NCBI RefSeq assembly: GCF_000968015.1
Contig: NZ_LACH01000061.1
Location: 28,421 to 92,420, forward strand
DNA: 64,000 nucleotides
Direction of reading: 5' to 3'
Origin: Pseudomonas fluorescens
GTDB taxonomy: Bacteria > Pseudomonadota > Gammaproteobacteria > Pseudomonadales > Pseudomonadaceae
Within the stretch, counting starts at the first letter, position 1; every line of letters begins with the position of its first letter. Made by a program: the position numbers and the translations under genes. The notes below the pieces were generated by a model. The model saw only the letters and a program-made list of their open reading frames with translations, ran no database searches and was not told the origin of the DNA. This document shows positions 43,155 through 52,151 of this stretch, piece after piece.

Positions 43155-44177
43155 CTAATAATCCTGTCGCTTGCGAAACGCCCAACGCCCGGCGATCACG
43201 GTAAACGTCGCGACCAATGCCACCAGAATCCAGAACCCTTCCGGGTCGCCGGAAAGCGGCACCCCACCAACGTTCATGCCAAAGAACCCGGCGATGATGT
43301 TGATCGGCAACGCCAGCACCGTGACCACGGTCAGGGTGAACAGCGTGCGGTTGCTCTGTTCGTTGAGGTTGGCGGCGATTTCTTCCTGCAACAGCTTGAT
43401 CCGTTCGCCCAGCGCCGTGAGGTCGTTGATGATCAGCGCGAACTCCTCGGTGGATTTGCGCAGCTCCTTGACGTCCTCCTTCTGCAACCACTGCGGCGGG
43501 CGATTGAGCAGGCGCAGCAACGAACCCGGTTCCAGCGCCAACAAGCGTTGCAGGCGCACGAGCACCCGTCGGTTGGCGCCCAGCTCAGCCCGGTTGGTCG
43601 ACAGCCGCGAGGACAGCAACTCATCTTCGATCTGATCGACGCTGAGGCTGGTCTTGCGCACGATCTGGGTCAGCACTTCGCCCTGATCGCGCAGCAGATG
43701 CACCAGCAACTCCAGCGGCGAGCGAAAGCACTCACCGGCCTTCACCGACGAGCGCAGCTTGTCCACCGAGTGCAGCGGTTGCAGGCGTGCGCTGACGATC
43801 AGCCGACTGCGGGCGCAGACCCACAACGTCGACACATCGGACGAGACCATGCTACTGAGGTTGAACACCACGTCGTTGACCACCGCCAGCAACGCCGAAT
43901 CCACATGCTCGATGCGCGTCGAACGGGAGCCCTCATGCAGCGCTTCGAAAAATTCGTCGGGCAATTCCAGATGGCTTTTCATCCAGCGTTCGCAGGCGGC
44001 GTGGGCCAGATTCAGGTGCAGCCAGAGAAATTCGTCGTTGTCGCCGGGGTGCTGCAGACACTGCAAGGCCTTGGCCGAATCGAGCTCCCGCCCGCGCTCG
44101 CCGGGGCGAAAACTGAAACCGTACAGCAGACCGAACAGGTCCGTGTCGCGATGGCTTTGGTCGATGCTGTGGTTCAT
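43155..44177 (-). CDS. CorA/ZntB-family divalent-cation transporter
   Basis: A 340-residue protein with a long N-terminal soluble helical funnel and two C-terminal helices (about 275-300 and 310-330). The selectivity motif GMN occurs in FFGMNVGGVPL between them. Start and middle (LLYGFSF, WLHLNLAH) resemble ZntB more than CorA, so zinc or magnesium transport is possible. The ATG at 44177 is used; an upstream in-frame extension of 13 codons lacks support. Confidence 0.85.
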   Translation of the reverse strand: MNHSIDQSHRDTDLFGLLYGFSFRPGERGRELDSAKALQCLQHPGDNDEFLWLHLNLAHAACERWMKSHLELPDEFFEALHEGSRSTRIEHVDSALLAVVNDVVFNLSSMVSSDVSTLWVCARSRLIVSARLQPLHSVDKLRSSVKAGECFRSPLELLVHLLRDQGEVLTQIVRKTSLSVDQIEDELLSSRLSTNRAELGANRRVLVRLQRLLALEPGSLLRLLNRPPQWLQKEDVKELRKSTEEFALIINDLTALGERIKLLQEEIAANLNEQSNRTLFTLTVVTVLALPINIIAGFFGMNVGGVPLSGDPEGFWILVALVATFTVIAGRWAFRKRQDY

Positions 44178-44452
44178 GAGGTCTCGCTGTGAGGAGGCGC
44201 CTGTCGCGGGTTTCACAGGTTCACTTGAGCCGCATCATCGCAAGGAGTTTTGACGGTTTTGTGACAGTTGGATGGCGGCTAAATAGTGGCCGTACCGATG
44301 GTCGGAATTCATTCAAGAACGGCTCTGGGACGCCGATTACGCTGACGTTAACTTGCACGGCTTTGGTCACGAACCAAGGTCGCAGACAGGGATGTCCGGA
44401 CTTCTTTCACGCCTCACCCGGCGTGCCTCATTCCTGTCATGAGTACCTCCCG

Positions 44453-46078
44453 ATGTTTTTGCAAAAGTCTTTGAGAACGCAAATTCTCGCCCTGCTGAGC
44501 GGCAGTCTGTTCGCGATGCTGTTGATCGCCCTGGCCTGCTTTCACTTTCTGTCCAGCGGTGTTCAGAGCTACGCGAATTTGATCGAAGGCCCGCTGCACA
44601 CCTCGCAATTGATCGATGAAGCCAACCTGCAATTCAAGGTGCAGGTACAGGAGTGGAAAAACGTCCTGCTACGCGGCAAGCAGCCTGCGGATCTGGACAA
44701 ATACTGGAAGCAATTCGAAGACCGTCAGCGCGACGTGCAGGGCATCCTCGGTGAACTGGCCGGACAGAAGGGTATCGAGCCGTCATTCAAGACTCGTATC
44801 GAACGCCTGCGGGACGAACATCGTCTGTTGGGCGCGGCTTATCAGAAGGGCCGTGACGCCTACGTGGCGGCAGGCGCCGAGCCAACGGCTGGTGACACGG
44901 CGGTCAAAGGTGTGGATCGCGCAACCAGCGATCAGATGAGCGAGTTGGTCAGCGAATTGCGCAAGCAGGGTGCCGAGCAATCGAAACTGATCAGCGCCGA
45001 CGCCGAACGCACCGTGTTGCTGGGGATCATAGTGATGCTCGCCTCGGGTCTGTTGATCGGCCTGTTGAGTCTGTGGCTGATCAACCGCAACCTGGTGGAA
45101 CCGATTCGCAAACTGATCGAGTACGTGGCGCAACTCAGCCAAGGCAAGTTTGCCGAACGCGTGGCCAGCACCCGTCAGGACGAACTGGGCAAACTGGCGA
45201 TGGCCGCCAATACCCTGCGCGATTTTCTTGCCGAAACCTTCAGCCGTTTGCAGCGCAGCGCCTCGGATCTGGACAGTGCCAGCGGTGAACTGAATTCCAT
45301 CGCCACCCTGATGGCCAGCGGCACTAACGAACAGTTCAACCGCACCGATCAGGTGGCCACGGCGATGAACGAAATGTCCGCTACCGCGCAAGAAGTCGCA
45401 CGTCACGCTGCCGATGCGGCACGTGCCGCCGATGATGCCGACCAGTCAGCCCAGCAGGGCGAAAAGGTCATGCAGGGCACCATTCACACCATCACCCAAA
45501 TGCGCGGCGAAATCGCCAATACCGCCACGGTCATCCGTCGTCTGGAAACCGACAGCGGGCGCATCGGCAAGGTGCTGGAAGTGATTCGCGGCATCGCCGA
45601 GCAAACCAATCTGCTGGCGCTCAATGCCGCCATCGAAGCAGCCCGTGCCGGTGAAGCCGGGCGCGGTTTTGCGGTGGTGGCCGATGAAGTCCGCAGCCTG
45701 GCCCAGCGCACGGCGGCGTCGATCATCGAGATCAACCAGATCATTCAAACGGTGCAAACCGGTGCGGTGGACGCCGCTCAGGCGATTGAAAGCGGTCAGT
45801 CGCGCAGTGAGGAAAGTGTCGAGCAAGTGACTCAGGCCGGCGCCATGCTGGAGCGCATCACCCTTGCCGTGGAAGCCATCCGCGACATGAACCGCCAGAT
45901 CGCCACCGCCGCGGAAGAGCAGACGTCGGTGGCCGAAGACATCTCGCGCAACCTTACCGAGATCACCAGCATCGCCAGCACCAATCTGGATAACGTGCAG
46001 CGCACCGAAGCGGCCAGCCACAACCTGCACGGGTTGTCGGGGCAGTTGAATGAAGTAACGGCACGTTTAAGCGCGTAA
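44453..46078 (+). CDS. Methyl-accepting chemotaxis protein, membrane-bound
   Basis: A 541-residue chemoreceptor. Helix 1 is at about residues 10-32 (ILALLSGSLFAMLLIALACF), a periplasmic helical sensor spans about 33-185, and helix 2 is at about 187-210. A HAMP segment is followed by a signalling domain with hairpin tip IAEQTNLLALNAAIEAARAGEAGRGFAVVADEVR. The periplasmic part looks like a four-helix bundle; its ligand is unknown. The ATG at 44453 lacks a strong Shine-Dalgarno. The frame is open upstream to 44189, but that stretch does not look coding. Confidence 0.88.
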   Translation: MFLQKSLRTQILALLSGSLFAMLLIALACFHFLSSGVQSYANLIEGPLHTSQLIDEANLQFKVQVQEWKNVLLRGKQPADLDKYWKQFEDRQRDVQGILGELAGQKGIEPSFKTRIERLRDEHRLLGAAYQKGRDAYVAAGAEPTAGDTAVKGVDRATSDQMSELVSELRKQGAEQSKLISADAERTVLLGIIVMLASGLLIGLLSLWLINRNLVEPIRKLIEYVAQLSQGKFAERVASTRQDELGKLAMAANTLRDFLAETFSRLQRSASDLDSASGELNSIATLMASGTNEQFNRTDQVATAMNEMSATAQEVARHAADAARAADDADQSAQQGEKVMQGTIHTITQMRGEIANTATVIRRLETDSGRIGKVLEVIRGIAEQTNLLALNAAIEAARAGEAGRGFAVVADEVRSLAQRTAASIIEINQIIQTVQTGAVDAAQAIESGQSRSEESVEQVTQAGAMLERITLAVEAIRDMNRQIATAAEEQTSVAEDISRNLTEITSIASTNLDNVQRTEAASHNLHGLSGQLNEVTARLSA

Positions 46079-46190
46079 CGGGAAGGGCTGTGTACCGGTT
46101 TACTTACCGAGTCGGTACACAGTCGATCTCAAGTCCGCAGTATCGATGTCGATGACCACGGTAATCCCATAAACCCAATGGAAAACCGCC

Positions 46191-46628
46191 ATGGTCAGCA
46201 TCACTTCTGTTTCGATCACCCCGACAGCCACGACTGCTTCGAACAAGACTGCCGTCAGCGACAGCACCGAAGACACGTCAGTCACGGCAACCGCTGAGGC
46301 GTCCAGCGACACCACCAAGGTATCCGCCGGCGGCGCCCCTGCAGCGAGCGGCAGCAGTGCCAGCAGCAGCGAAGAATCCGATACGGTGAAAGAACTGCGC
46401 AAGCAGATCGCCGAGCTGCAAAAGCAATTGCAGGAACAACAACAGCAACTGCAAGCGGCCCAGGCCAAACAGGAAAGCGCCGAAGCCAAAGCGGCGGACG
46501 TCGCGGCGGCTCAGTCGCAGATGGCGGCCACTTCAGCTTCGTTGCAGACCGCGACGGCGGCGTTGTTGCAGGCGTTGCAGGATGAAGGTGGCAGTACCTC
46601 CGGCTCCTTGGTCAGTACGAGCGCTTAA
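46191..46628 (+). CDS. FlxA-like coiled-coil protein
   Basis: A 145-residue low-complexity protein. A Ser/Thr/Ala-rich first half is followed by a Gln/Glu/Lys coiled coil (about residues 66-105, VKELRKQIAELQKQLQEQQQQLQ) and an Ala/Ser tail. It resembles FlxA-like proteins of unknown function. The ATG at 46191 is not preceded by a good Shine-Dalgarno. It lies 112 bases after the chemoreceptor and overlaps the convergent histidine kinase gene by four bases. Confidence 0.7.
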   Translation: MVSITSVSITPTATTASNKTAVSDSTEDTSVTATAEASSDTTKVSAGGAPAASGSSASSSEESDTVKELRKQIAELQKQLQEQQQQLQAAQAKQESAEAKAADVAAAQSQMAATSASLQTATAALLQALQDEGGSTSGSLVSTSA

Positions 46629-47803
46629 CTCCGTGCTGGAAGGCTGAAAGTAAACGTCGTGCCCTGTTGCTCGGTCGAGACCACATCCAGTTTTCCGCCA
46701 TGGGACTGCGCAATCTGACTGGCAATGTACAACCCCAACCCGAGGCCGGCCTGCGGTTTTCCGCTGGCCGATCGCGAGTAGGGCCGGAACAGATGGGGCA
46801 GCGTATCCTGCGCAATCACCCCCTGATTGTTCACGCTCAGCACGAATTGTCCCTCATTGATCTGCGCGCTGATTTCGATCGGGCCGTCGGGATCGCCATG
46901 AGCAACCGCGTTCGCCACCAGATTGGAGAGTAACTGCGCGACCCGCTCGCGATCACACTGAACGCCGTGCAGGTCGTCGATGGACGATTGAAGGGGGCGG
47001 TCGGGATGGACGCTCTGAACTTCAGAAATCACGTGCCGCAATGCATCCTCAAGATCCGGGCACGGCTCGATGTTCACGGGAATGCCACGACCCAAAGAGC
47101 CGCGAGCGAAATCCAGAACGTCATCGACCAGTTTGGCCGCACGGCGGGCGCTGGTGAGAATTTGCCTAGCCCGCTGCTGATTCGCCGGATCGGGTAGTTT
47201 GCGCAGGAGCATTTCGGCGCCGGCGCTGATGGCGAACAAGGGGTTGCGCAGATCATGCCCGAGCACGGCGATGAACTGTTCGCGCAGCTCGGCGGTTTCC
47301 CGTTCCTTGCGCAGCGCTGCTTCGGTCTTTTGCAGGTTTTCTTCGGCCTCGATCTGCAGCGCCAACATTCGGGCGAAGGACTCCATGGTGCTCTGGATCG
47401 TGCTGGATTTGAGGTTCGCAGGGTTGGGGTCAAGGGCGCAGATGGTGCCGAAAAAGCGTCCATCGGTGCGGAAAATCGGCACGGCGATGTAGCTTTCGAA
47501 CTGATAGAGGCGAGGGGTGTGGTGATCGCGGTAAAGCGGGTCTTCACTGGCCTTGTCGATGACCACCGAATGATGCGACTGACGAATTTCGTGGCACAGG
47601 GTCGTGACAAGATCCAGTTCGCCGCCGACCTGCAAACCGAAATTCAGTTGATCAAACACAGCACACGCCGTCCAGGAATTTTCGGTGACCCGGGCCACGG
47701 CGGCGAAGCGCAGCCCCGTCAGTTCTCGGATCACTTGAAGAATCGCTGGCACCGCGCTGATCCGACCGATCGTGGCGATATCTGCTGCCGCTGCTTGCCC
47801 CAT
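46625..47803 (-). CDS. Orphan sensor histidine kinase with GAF domain
   Basis: A 392-residue soluble kinase. The GAF domain (about 20-155, with VIDKASEDPLYRDHHTPRLYQFESYIAVPIF) is followed by a HisKA domain with phospho-acceptor His183 (VLGHDLRNPLF) and a HATPase domain with N-box LLSNLVANAVAHGDP and G-box GLGLGLYIASQIAQSHGG. No response regulator is adjacent. It has no membrane segment, so it probably senses a cytoplasmic signal. Confidence 0.9.
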   Translation of the reverse strand: MGQAAAADIATIGRISAVPAILQVIRELTGLRFAAVARVTENSWTACAVFDQLNFGLQVGGELDLVTTLCHEIRQSHHSVVIDKASEDPLYRDHHTPRLYQFESYIAVPIFRTDGRFFGTICALDPNPANLKSSTIQSTMESFARMLALQIEAEENLQKTEAALRKERETAELREQFIAVLGHDLRNPLFAISAGAEMLLRKLPDPANQQRARQILTSARRAAKLVDDVLDFARGSLGRGIPVNIEPCPDLEDALRHVISEVQSVHPDRPLQSSIDDLHGVQCDRERVAQLLSNLVANAVAHGDPDGPIEISAQINEGQFVLSVNNQGVIAQDTLPHLFRPYSRSASGKPQAGLGLGLYIASQIAQSHGGKLDVVSTEQQGTTFTFSLPARS

Positions 47804-47891
47804 TTCAATCTATCCCTGCATGAACAGTGTGGTGGGATTCTAGCGGGCTGACGCGGCGTTGGCGCAACTTGATTACCTGAATTTGACGTGC

Positions 47892-47923
47892 AAAAAAGCC
47901 GCACGATCCGAAGATCGTGCGGC
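47892..47923 (-). terminator. Rho-independent terminator of the PepSY gene
   Basis: GCCGCACGATC and GATCGTGCGGC form an 11-bp stem with a CGAA loop. On the minus strand it runs into six Ts. Confidence 0.9.
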
Positions 47924-47937
47924 TTGGTGTTTGTGCA

Positions 47938-48243
47938 TCAGGTGTCTTGTTTGTCGCTCAGGACTTTGCCGGTGGCGGCATCGAAATCCACGTCCCACTC
48001 GGTGCCGTCAGCGGCTTTCAGTTCGACTTCGTATTTATAGTTGTTGAAATGGTTATCCAGATCCGTGTCGGTGATGGTCGCACCCGGATGCAGTTTCAGC
48101 GCAGCCTGGTTCATTTCTTCCAATGGCTTGATCTTGCCGTTTTTGACCAGCTCGGGGATCTGGTCGACGCGGACATCGGCTTGGGCCAGGCCAGCGGTGA
48201 GGGTCAGCGCAGCGGCAGTGAACAGGGCAGTCAGGGTGTTCAT
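47938..48243 (-). CDS. PepSY-domain periplasmic protein
   Basis: A 101-residue exported protein. The Sec signal peptide is MNTLTALFTAAALTLTAGLAQA (cleavage after about residue 22), followed by one PepSY domain containing YKYEVELKAADGTEWDVDFDAATGKVL. PepSY proteins are thought to inhibit proteases or modulate neighbouring sensors. It is closed by a strong terminator 14 bases downstream. The neighbouring histidine kinase is downstream on the same strand and probably separate. Confidence 0.88.
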   Translation of the reverse strand: MNTLTALFTAAALTLTAGLAQADVRVDQIPELVKNGKIKPLEEMNQAALKLHPGATITDTDLDNHFNNYKYEVELKAADGTEWDVDFDAATGKVLSDKQDT

Positions 48244-48352
48244 GAGGTTCTATCCTTGGATGAGCTGTTTAAGTGGGATCAGGCTAACCGGCGCAACTTA
48301 ATCCACCCTTAATTCTCCGAGCGCGACTGAGCGAAGATCGCTCCCTCTTTCA

Positions 48353-49480
48353 TCAGTAACCGTTGTTCTGCAGCAACTGCGCAACACTGGCCGCCGCCGG
48401 GCGTTTGTAGAACTTGAGCAGTTCGCTGGCGCGGTTGGTGAAGATGCCGTCGACGCCGGCGTCCATGACTTTCTGGTAATCCACGGCATCGTCGATGGTG
48501 TACACGTGCACCAATAAGCCCTGATCGTGGGTGTACTGGTTCATCCAGGGTTGCACCAGGTCCGAATAGCTCTGATCGCCACCCTTGGTCAGCGCGGCAG
48601 ATGGGCCGGTGCCGATCGCGCCCTGGGCTTTGGCGTACTCGACCCATTGCTGGAACTCGGCTTTGTCTTTCGGTTGCTGTTTGGCGTAGTAAGTGGCTTT
48701 GTCCTTGTCGCCGGACTCGGCAAACGTCACCTTGGATTTCGGCTCGATACTGCCTTCACCGACCCACAACAACAGGATTTTCGGCACTTTCGGCATTTCT
48801 TTCTCGAGCAGTTCGAGGCTGCTCTTCTCGAAGGTTTGCAGCACGACTTTACCTTTGCCCTGGCCGACCGCCAGATCGCTCTTCGCCAGTTTCGAACCGG
48901 CCGGGCTCAACCAGCCGCGATCCTGGAGTTTTTCCTTGAGGTCGCGCTCGATCCCGGGAAACTGCTTCGGCTCTTTGGTTTCGATGTACAGGCCAGGCTT
49001 GTGCAGCGGGTTGCCTTGGGCAATATCGATGATTTCGTCGAGGGTCAGAACTTTCAGACCGACGTACGCAGGACGCGCGCGATCCGGGTAGGCGGTGTTG
49101 AACCAGCTGCCGGCATCGAGGGTTTTCAGCTCGGCGAGGGTGAACTCGTTGGCCGGGCGGTCCTTGCGTTCAGGGAATTTGCTGGCGACGTCGGTGGTGC
49201 GTTGCAGGTTGTTGTCGTGCAGGGCGAAGAGCACGCCATCCTTGCTGCGTTGCAGGTCCAGCTCCAGGTAATCGGCACCCAGATCGCGGGCCAGTTTGTA
49301 GGCGGCGGCGGTGGATTCCGGTGCATCGAAGGACGCGCCACGGTGGGCGATCACGGCCGGATGCGGAATGCCCATGCGGGTGGCCAGTGCGGTGGGGCTT
49401 GGCTCGCTGGCGGCCTGTGCCTGGCCGAGACCCAGCATCAGACTCAGCAGCAGGGCACTCTTGGTGAAGGTAACAGGCAT
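48353..49480 (-). CDS. glpQ: Periplasmic glycerophosphodiester phosphodiesterase
   Basis: Hydrolyses glycerophosphodiesters to glycerol-3-phosphate and an alcohol. The 375-residue precursor has a signal peptide (about 1-23, SALLLSLMLGLGQAQAA), the catalytic HRG at 46-48, Glu55 in APEST and the metal-binding YLELDLQ segment. A second catalytic His is in FALHDNNLQRTT. The ATG at 49480 follows AAAGGACC. In Pseudomonas such enzymes recycle phospholipid headgroups for carbon and phosphate. Confidence 0.9.
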   Translation of the reverse strand: MPVTFTKSALLLSLMLGLGQAQAASEPSPTALATRMGIPHPAVIAHRGASFDAPESTAAAYKLARDLGADYLELDLQRSKDGVLFALHDNNLQRTTDVASKFPERKDRPANEFTLAELKTLDAGSWFNTAYPDRARPAYVGLKVLTLDEIIDIAQGNPLHKPGLYIETKEPKQFPGIERDLKEKLQDRGWLSPAGSKLAKSDLAVGQGKGKVVLQTFEKSSLELLEKEMPKVPKILLLWVGEGSIEPKSKVTFAESGDKDKATYYAKQQPKDKAEFQQWVEYAKAQGAIGTGPSAALTKGGDQSYSDLVQPWMNQYTHDQGLLVHVYTIDDAVDYQKVMDAGVDGIFTNRASELLKFYKRPAAASVAQLLQNNGY

Positions 49481-49714
49481 GGTCGAGGTCCTTTCGCAGA
49501 TTTTCAAAGACGTATCTTTTAACAACTGAGCGCCGCTTGCGCTATCGCCAGACCGACATAAACGTGTTTAAAGCAGATTTTTTCAGCGCTTTTGTGCGCT
49601 TCTTTGCAGTACTCTTGGCCCCGGCAGTTACCCCGGCAGAGGGAACGCCCATCCGCTTGCCCTGCGTGTAAACCATCGATCACCGGTCCTTTGCGACCTT
49701 CTGTGAGGTTTATC

Positions 49715-50071
49715 ATGCGCATCACTTCCGAGCTCATCTGCCAGGCCGCCGACCAACTCAAAGGCTTCGTCGGCCTCAATCGCAAGACCGGCCAGTACAT
49801 CGTTCGTTTCAGCGAAGACGCCTTCGGCATGGACGTGGCGGATGACGGCATTATTCCCACCAGCGAATTCGTCTGGGCCCCAGGTTCCGCGCAAGTCATG
49901 ACGCTCAAGCGTGAGTTGATTCAGTTGTTGCTGGATCAGAACATCGATGATCGGATCAACATCACCGAGCCGTTGCGGGTGTACATGAATCGGCGGGAAG
50001 TGCCAGAGATTTCGGCGGTGCGCAGTTTGGTGCAGAGCTGTTGCGGTGGCTGTGGTGGCTCTGCAACATAG
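49715..50071 (+). CDS. DUF2025 family protein
   Basis: A 118-residue protein with the pattern MRITSELICQAADQLKGFVGLNRKTGQYIVRFSEDAFGMDV of DUF2025, a family largely confined to pseudomonads and of unknown function. It ends in a Cys/Gly-rich tail (SCCGGCGG) that might bind metal. TGAGG lies six bases before the ATG. A family A REP follows immediately. Confidence 0.8.
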   Translation: MRITSELICQAADQLKGFVGLNRKTGQYIVRFSEDAFGMDVADDGIIPTSEFVWAPGSAQVMTLKRELIQLLLDQNIDDRINITEPLRVYMNRREVPEISAVRSLVQSCCGGCGGSAT

Positions 50072-50074
50072 AAT

Positions 50075-50135
50075 CTCCCACATGGGTCTTGTGATCGACA
50101 CATAACCCATGTGGGAGCGAGCTTGCTCGCGATGG
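50075..50135. repeat. REP-type inverted repeat, family A (left arm short)
   Basis: CTCCCACATGGGT and ACCCATGTGGGAG are complementary. Only the right arm continues into the full GCGAGCTTGCTCGCGATGG core, so the element is asymmetrical. Confidence 0.8.
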
Positions 50136-50159
50136 CGGCCCTGAGAACACCACAACCAC

Positions 50160-50483
50160 TCACTGCTTGAACGCATACGCCCGCTCAACCCTGCACACCC
50201 GCGTATGACAAGACGAATACCAGGTCGACCGCCCGCGCTCGCGTATCTCACTGTGTTCGGGATGATGTTTCCACGCCAGGATCGCCGCTTCGCTGGCCCA
50301 GTAGGACACCGTTATCCCGAGCCCGTCTTCACCCCGAGCCGATTCCACACCCAGGAAACCAGGTTGCTCACGGGCCAGTTCGACCATGCGCTTGGCGGCC
50401 TGCTCGTAACCGTGATCACCGTCGGTGCGCAGAGAAGTAAAAATCACCGCGTAGTAAGGCGCTGGCGGAGTCTTGGCGATCAT
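50160..50483 (-). CDS. Antibiotic biosynthesis monooxygenase (ABM) domain protein
   Basis: A 107-residue dimeric alpha-beta-barrel protein with YYAVIFTSLRT, QPGFLGVESARGEDGLGITVSYWASEAAILAWKHHPEH and a C-terminal strand. Such proteins act as cofactor-free oxygenases or as small regulatory partners. The ATG at 50483 overlaps the stop of the upstream amidotransferase gene by four bases, so the two are translationally coupled and may share a pathway. Confidence 0.83.
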   Translation of the reverse strand: MIAKTPPAPYYAVIFTSLRTDGDHGYEQAAKRMVELAREQPGFLGVESARGEDGLGITVSYWASEAAILAWKHHPEHSEIRERGRSTWYSSCHTRVCRVERAYAFKQ

Positions 50484-51187
50484 GACTTCTGCCTCTTGCA
50501 AGCTGCGACCAACGCACGGACCAGCGGCGGCAGCTTGCCCTTGAGTGCTACGCGTTCAGGTTGGAACAGCGTCGCGACGAAAAACGGATGCCCATTGAGT
50601 TCCACCGCCCGCAAGTCGCCCGAAGCATCGTGTCCAACGGCGCACAGCTGTTGGGTCAACAACTCACGTTCGAACGCTGGATTAACGCCATAGCGGCAGT
50701 GATATCCCTCGACAATCTCGGCGCTTTCGTACGCCTCGGCGATCAACGAGCCTTCAACCAGATGAATGTTGTCGACGGCCTCCACCAGAGAACAGGTCAG
50801 TGGCGTGATCAGCGCTCGCGTCGCATCGGGCGATGTCTCGCCGTGTTCGGCATCTTCCCAGCCCAGAACATGTCGGGCGTATTCGAGTACGGCGTGTTGA
50901 AAACCGCCACAGGTACCCAGGAAGGGTCGTTGCTGTTCGCGGGCAAACCGAATCGCCCGCAAAGCACCGTCCATATCGCGGTAAGGGCTGGCGGGCACGC
51001 ACCAGAAACCGTCGAAATCAGCCAATGGCGCATCGGCGCTGATGCGGTCGGTGGCCAACCACTGGAACTGCACGTCTGTATTCGCCTGTTCAGCGGCCAT
51101 GCCGAGGGCGATGGGGATGGCCTGGTGAGCGGTGACGTGCGGGTCGTAATCGCCGATCAGGGCGATGCGGATTGGGCGGTTTTCCAT
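50480..51187 (-). CDS. CTP-synthase-C-terminal-like class I glutamine amidotransferase
   Basis: A 235-residue stand-alone amidotransferase domain. The nucleophile elbow GTCGGFQ places Cys93, but the usual His-Pro-Glu triad segment reads FQPE (Gln209, Pro210, Glu211), so the general base His appears replaced. The N-terminus IRIALIGDYDPHVTAHQAIPIAL and FWCVPASPYRDMDGALRAIR match proteins annotated as related to the C-terminal region of CTP synthase. The ATG at 51187 begins MENRPIR. It is followed by an ABM gene in the same operon. Confidence 0.8.
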   Translation of the reverse strand: MENRPIRIALIGDYDPHVTAHQAIPIALGMAAEQANTDVQFQWLATDRISADAPLADFDGFWCVPASPYRDMDGALRAIRFAREQQRPFLGTCGGFQHAVLEYARHVLGWEDAEHGETSPDATRALITPLTCSLVEAVDNIHLVEGSLIAEAYESAEIVEGYHCRYGVNPAFERELLTQQLCAVGHDASGDLRAVELNGHPFFVATLFQPERVALKGKLPPLVRALVAACKRQKS

Positions 51188-51265
51188 GAGTGCGCTCCAC
51201 GCTTGTTGATTCCTGGCACCCACTATAGATTGGCGTTCACGCACTCAATATTGGCGTTATCCCAA

Positions 51266-52144
51266 TTGATCAATGCATCGACGCACTATCGACTGGATTA
51301 CCCCGACCTGTCCCTGATCCTCGCGCTGGTGCGCGGCGGCTCTCTGGCCCGGGCGTCGACGCTGTTGAAGGTCGACGTCTCGACAGTATTTCGCGCGGTG
51401 CGCCGACTGGAAGCCGCGCTGGGCCAGCAGCTGTTTGAAAAGAGCCGCGCCGGCTACTTGCCCACCACCTTGGCGCAAACCTTGGCCGAGCAAGCTGAGC
51501 GGGCCGAACAGGCGCTGGAGGCGGCGCGCATTGGCGTGGAGCAGGGCGGTGAAGTCATCAGCGGCACGGTGCGCCTGACCTGCACCGATTCTGTCTTGCA
51601 AGGCTTGCTGCTGCCGGCGTTGGCGACGTTCATGCCCGGCTACCCGGCGCTGACCCTCGAGTTGAGTACCTCCAATGACTTCGCCAACCTCAGCCGCCGG
51701 GATGCCGATATCGCCTTGCGCCTGACTCGCACACCGCCCGAGCACTTGGTGGGGCGGCGATTGGCCCAGGTTTCCTATCGAGTCTGCGCCAGCGAGGCGT
51801 ACCTGAAATCGGTCGATTCCGAAGACCTGGCCTCGCTGATCTGGATTGCCCCGGACGACTTCCTCCCCGATCACCCCACCGTCGTGTGGCGCCGTCAGCA
51901 GTTGCCCGGCGTCACCCCGGGTTATCGCTGCAACAGCATGTTGTCGGTGACTGAGTTGGTGCGGGCCGGGCTTGGTGTCGCGGCATTGCCGGACTTCCTC
52001 ATCGGTGACGGGCTGCAACCGTTGAGCGAGCCGCTATACGGTTACGACACGGCGCTCTGGTTGCTGACCCGCCCGGACTGCCGCGCCTTGCGCTCGGTGG
52101 TGACGTTGTTCGATGAATTGGGGCGGGCGCTTCGATTGCCTTGA
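51266..52144 (+). CDS. LysR-family transcriptional regulator
   Basis: A LysR protein of about 292 residues: helix-turn-helix LILALVRGGSLARASTLLKVDVSTVFRAVRRLEAALGQQLFEK, then an effector domain to LRSVVTLFDELGRALRLP. No ATG lies in frame near the expected N-terminus. TTG at 51266 is my best guess and TTG at 51251 an alternative. The frame is open far upstream, but that part is the antisense of the amidotransferase gene. It is divergent from the amidotransferase-ABM operon and likely regulates it. Confidence 0.82.
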   Translation: MINASTHYRLDYPDLSLILALVRGGSLARASTLLKVDVSTVFRAVRRLEAALGQQLFEKSRAGYLPTTLAQTLAEQAERAEQALEAARIGVEQGGEVISGTVRLTCTDSVLQGLLLPALATFMPGYPALTLELSTSNDFANLSRRDADIALRLTRTPPEHLVGRRLAQVSYRVCASEAYLKSVDSEDLASLIWIAPDDFLPDHPTVVWRRQQLPGVTPGYRCNSMLSVTELVRAGLGVAALPDFLIGDGLQPLSEPLYGYDTALWLLTRPDCRALRSVVTLFDELGRALRLP

Positions 52145-52151
52145 TCGAGTG

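Noticed and set aside
44270..44310. FliA (sigma28) promoter before the chemoreceptor gene
   Set aside because: CTAAATAG and CCGAT are present but the spacing is several bases too short.
44189..44452. In-frame upstream extension of the chemoreceptor gene
   Set aside because: The extension precedes the expected first transmembrane helix by 88 residues of unlikely composition; the ATG at 44453 gives the normal layout.
50561..51250. Upstream extension of the LysR gene frame by 230 codons
   Set aside because: This part is the antisense of the amidotransferase gene; LysR proteins start at the helix-turn-helix.
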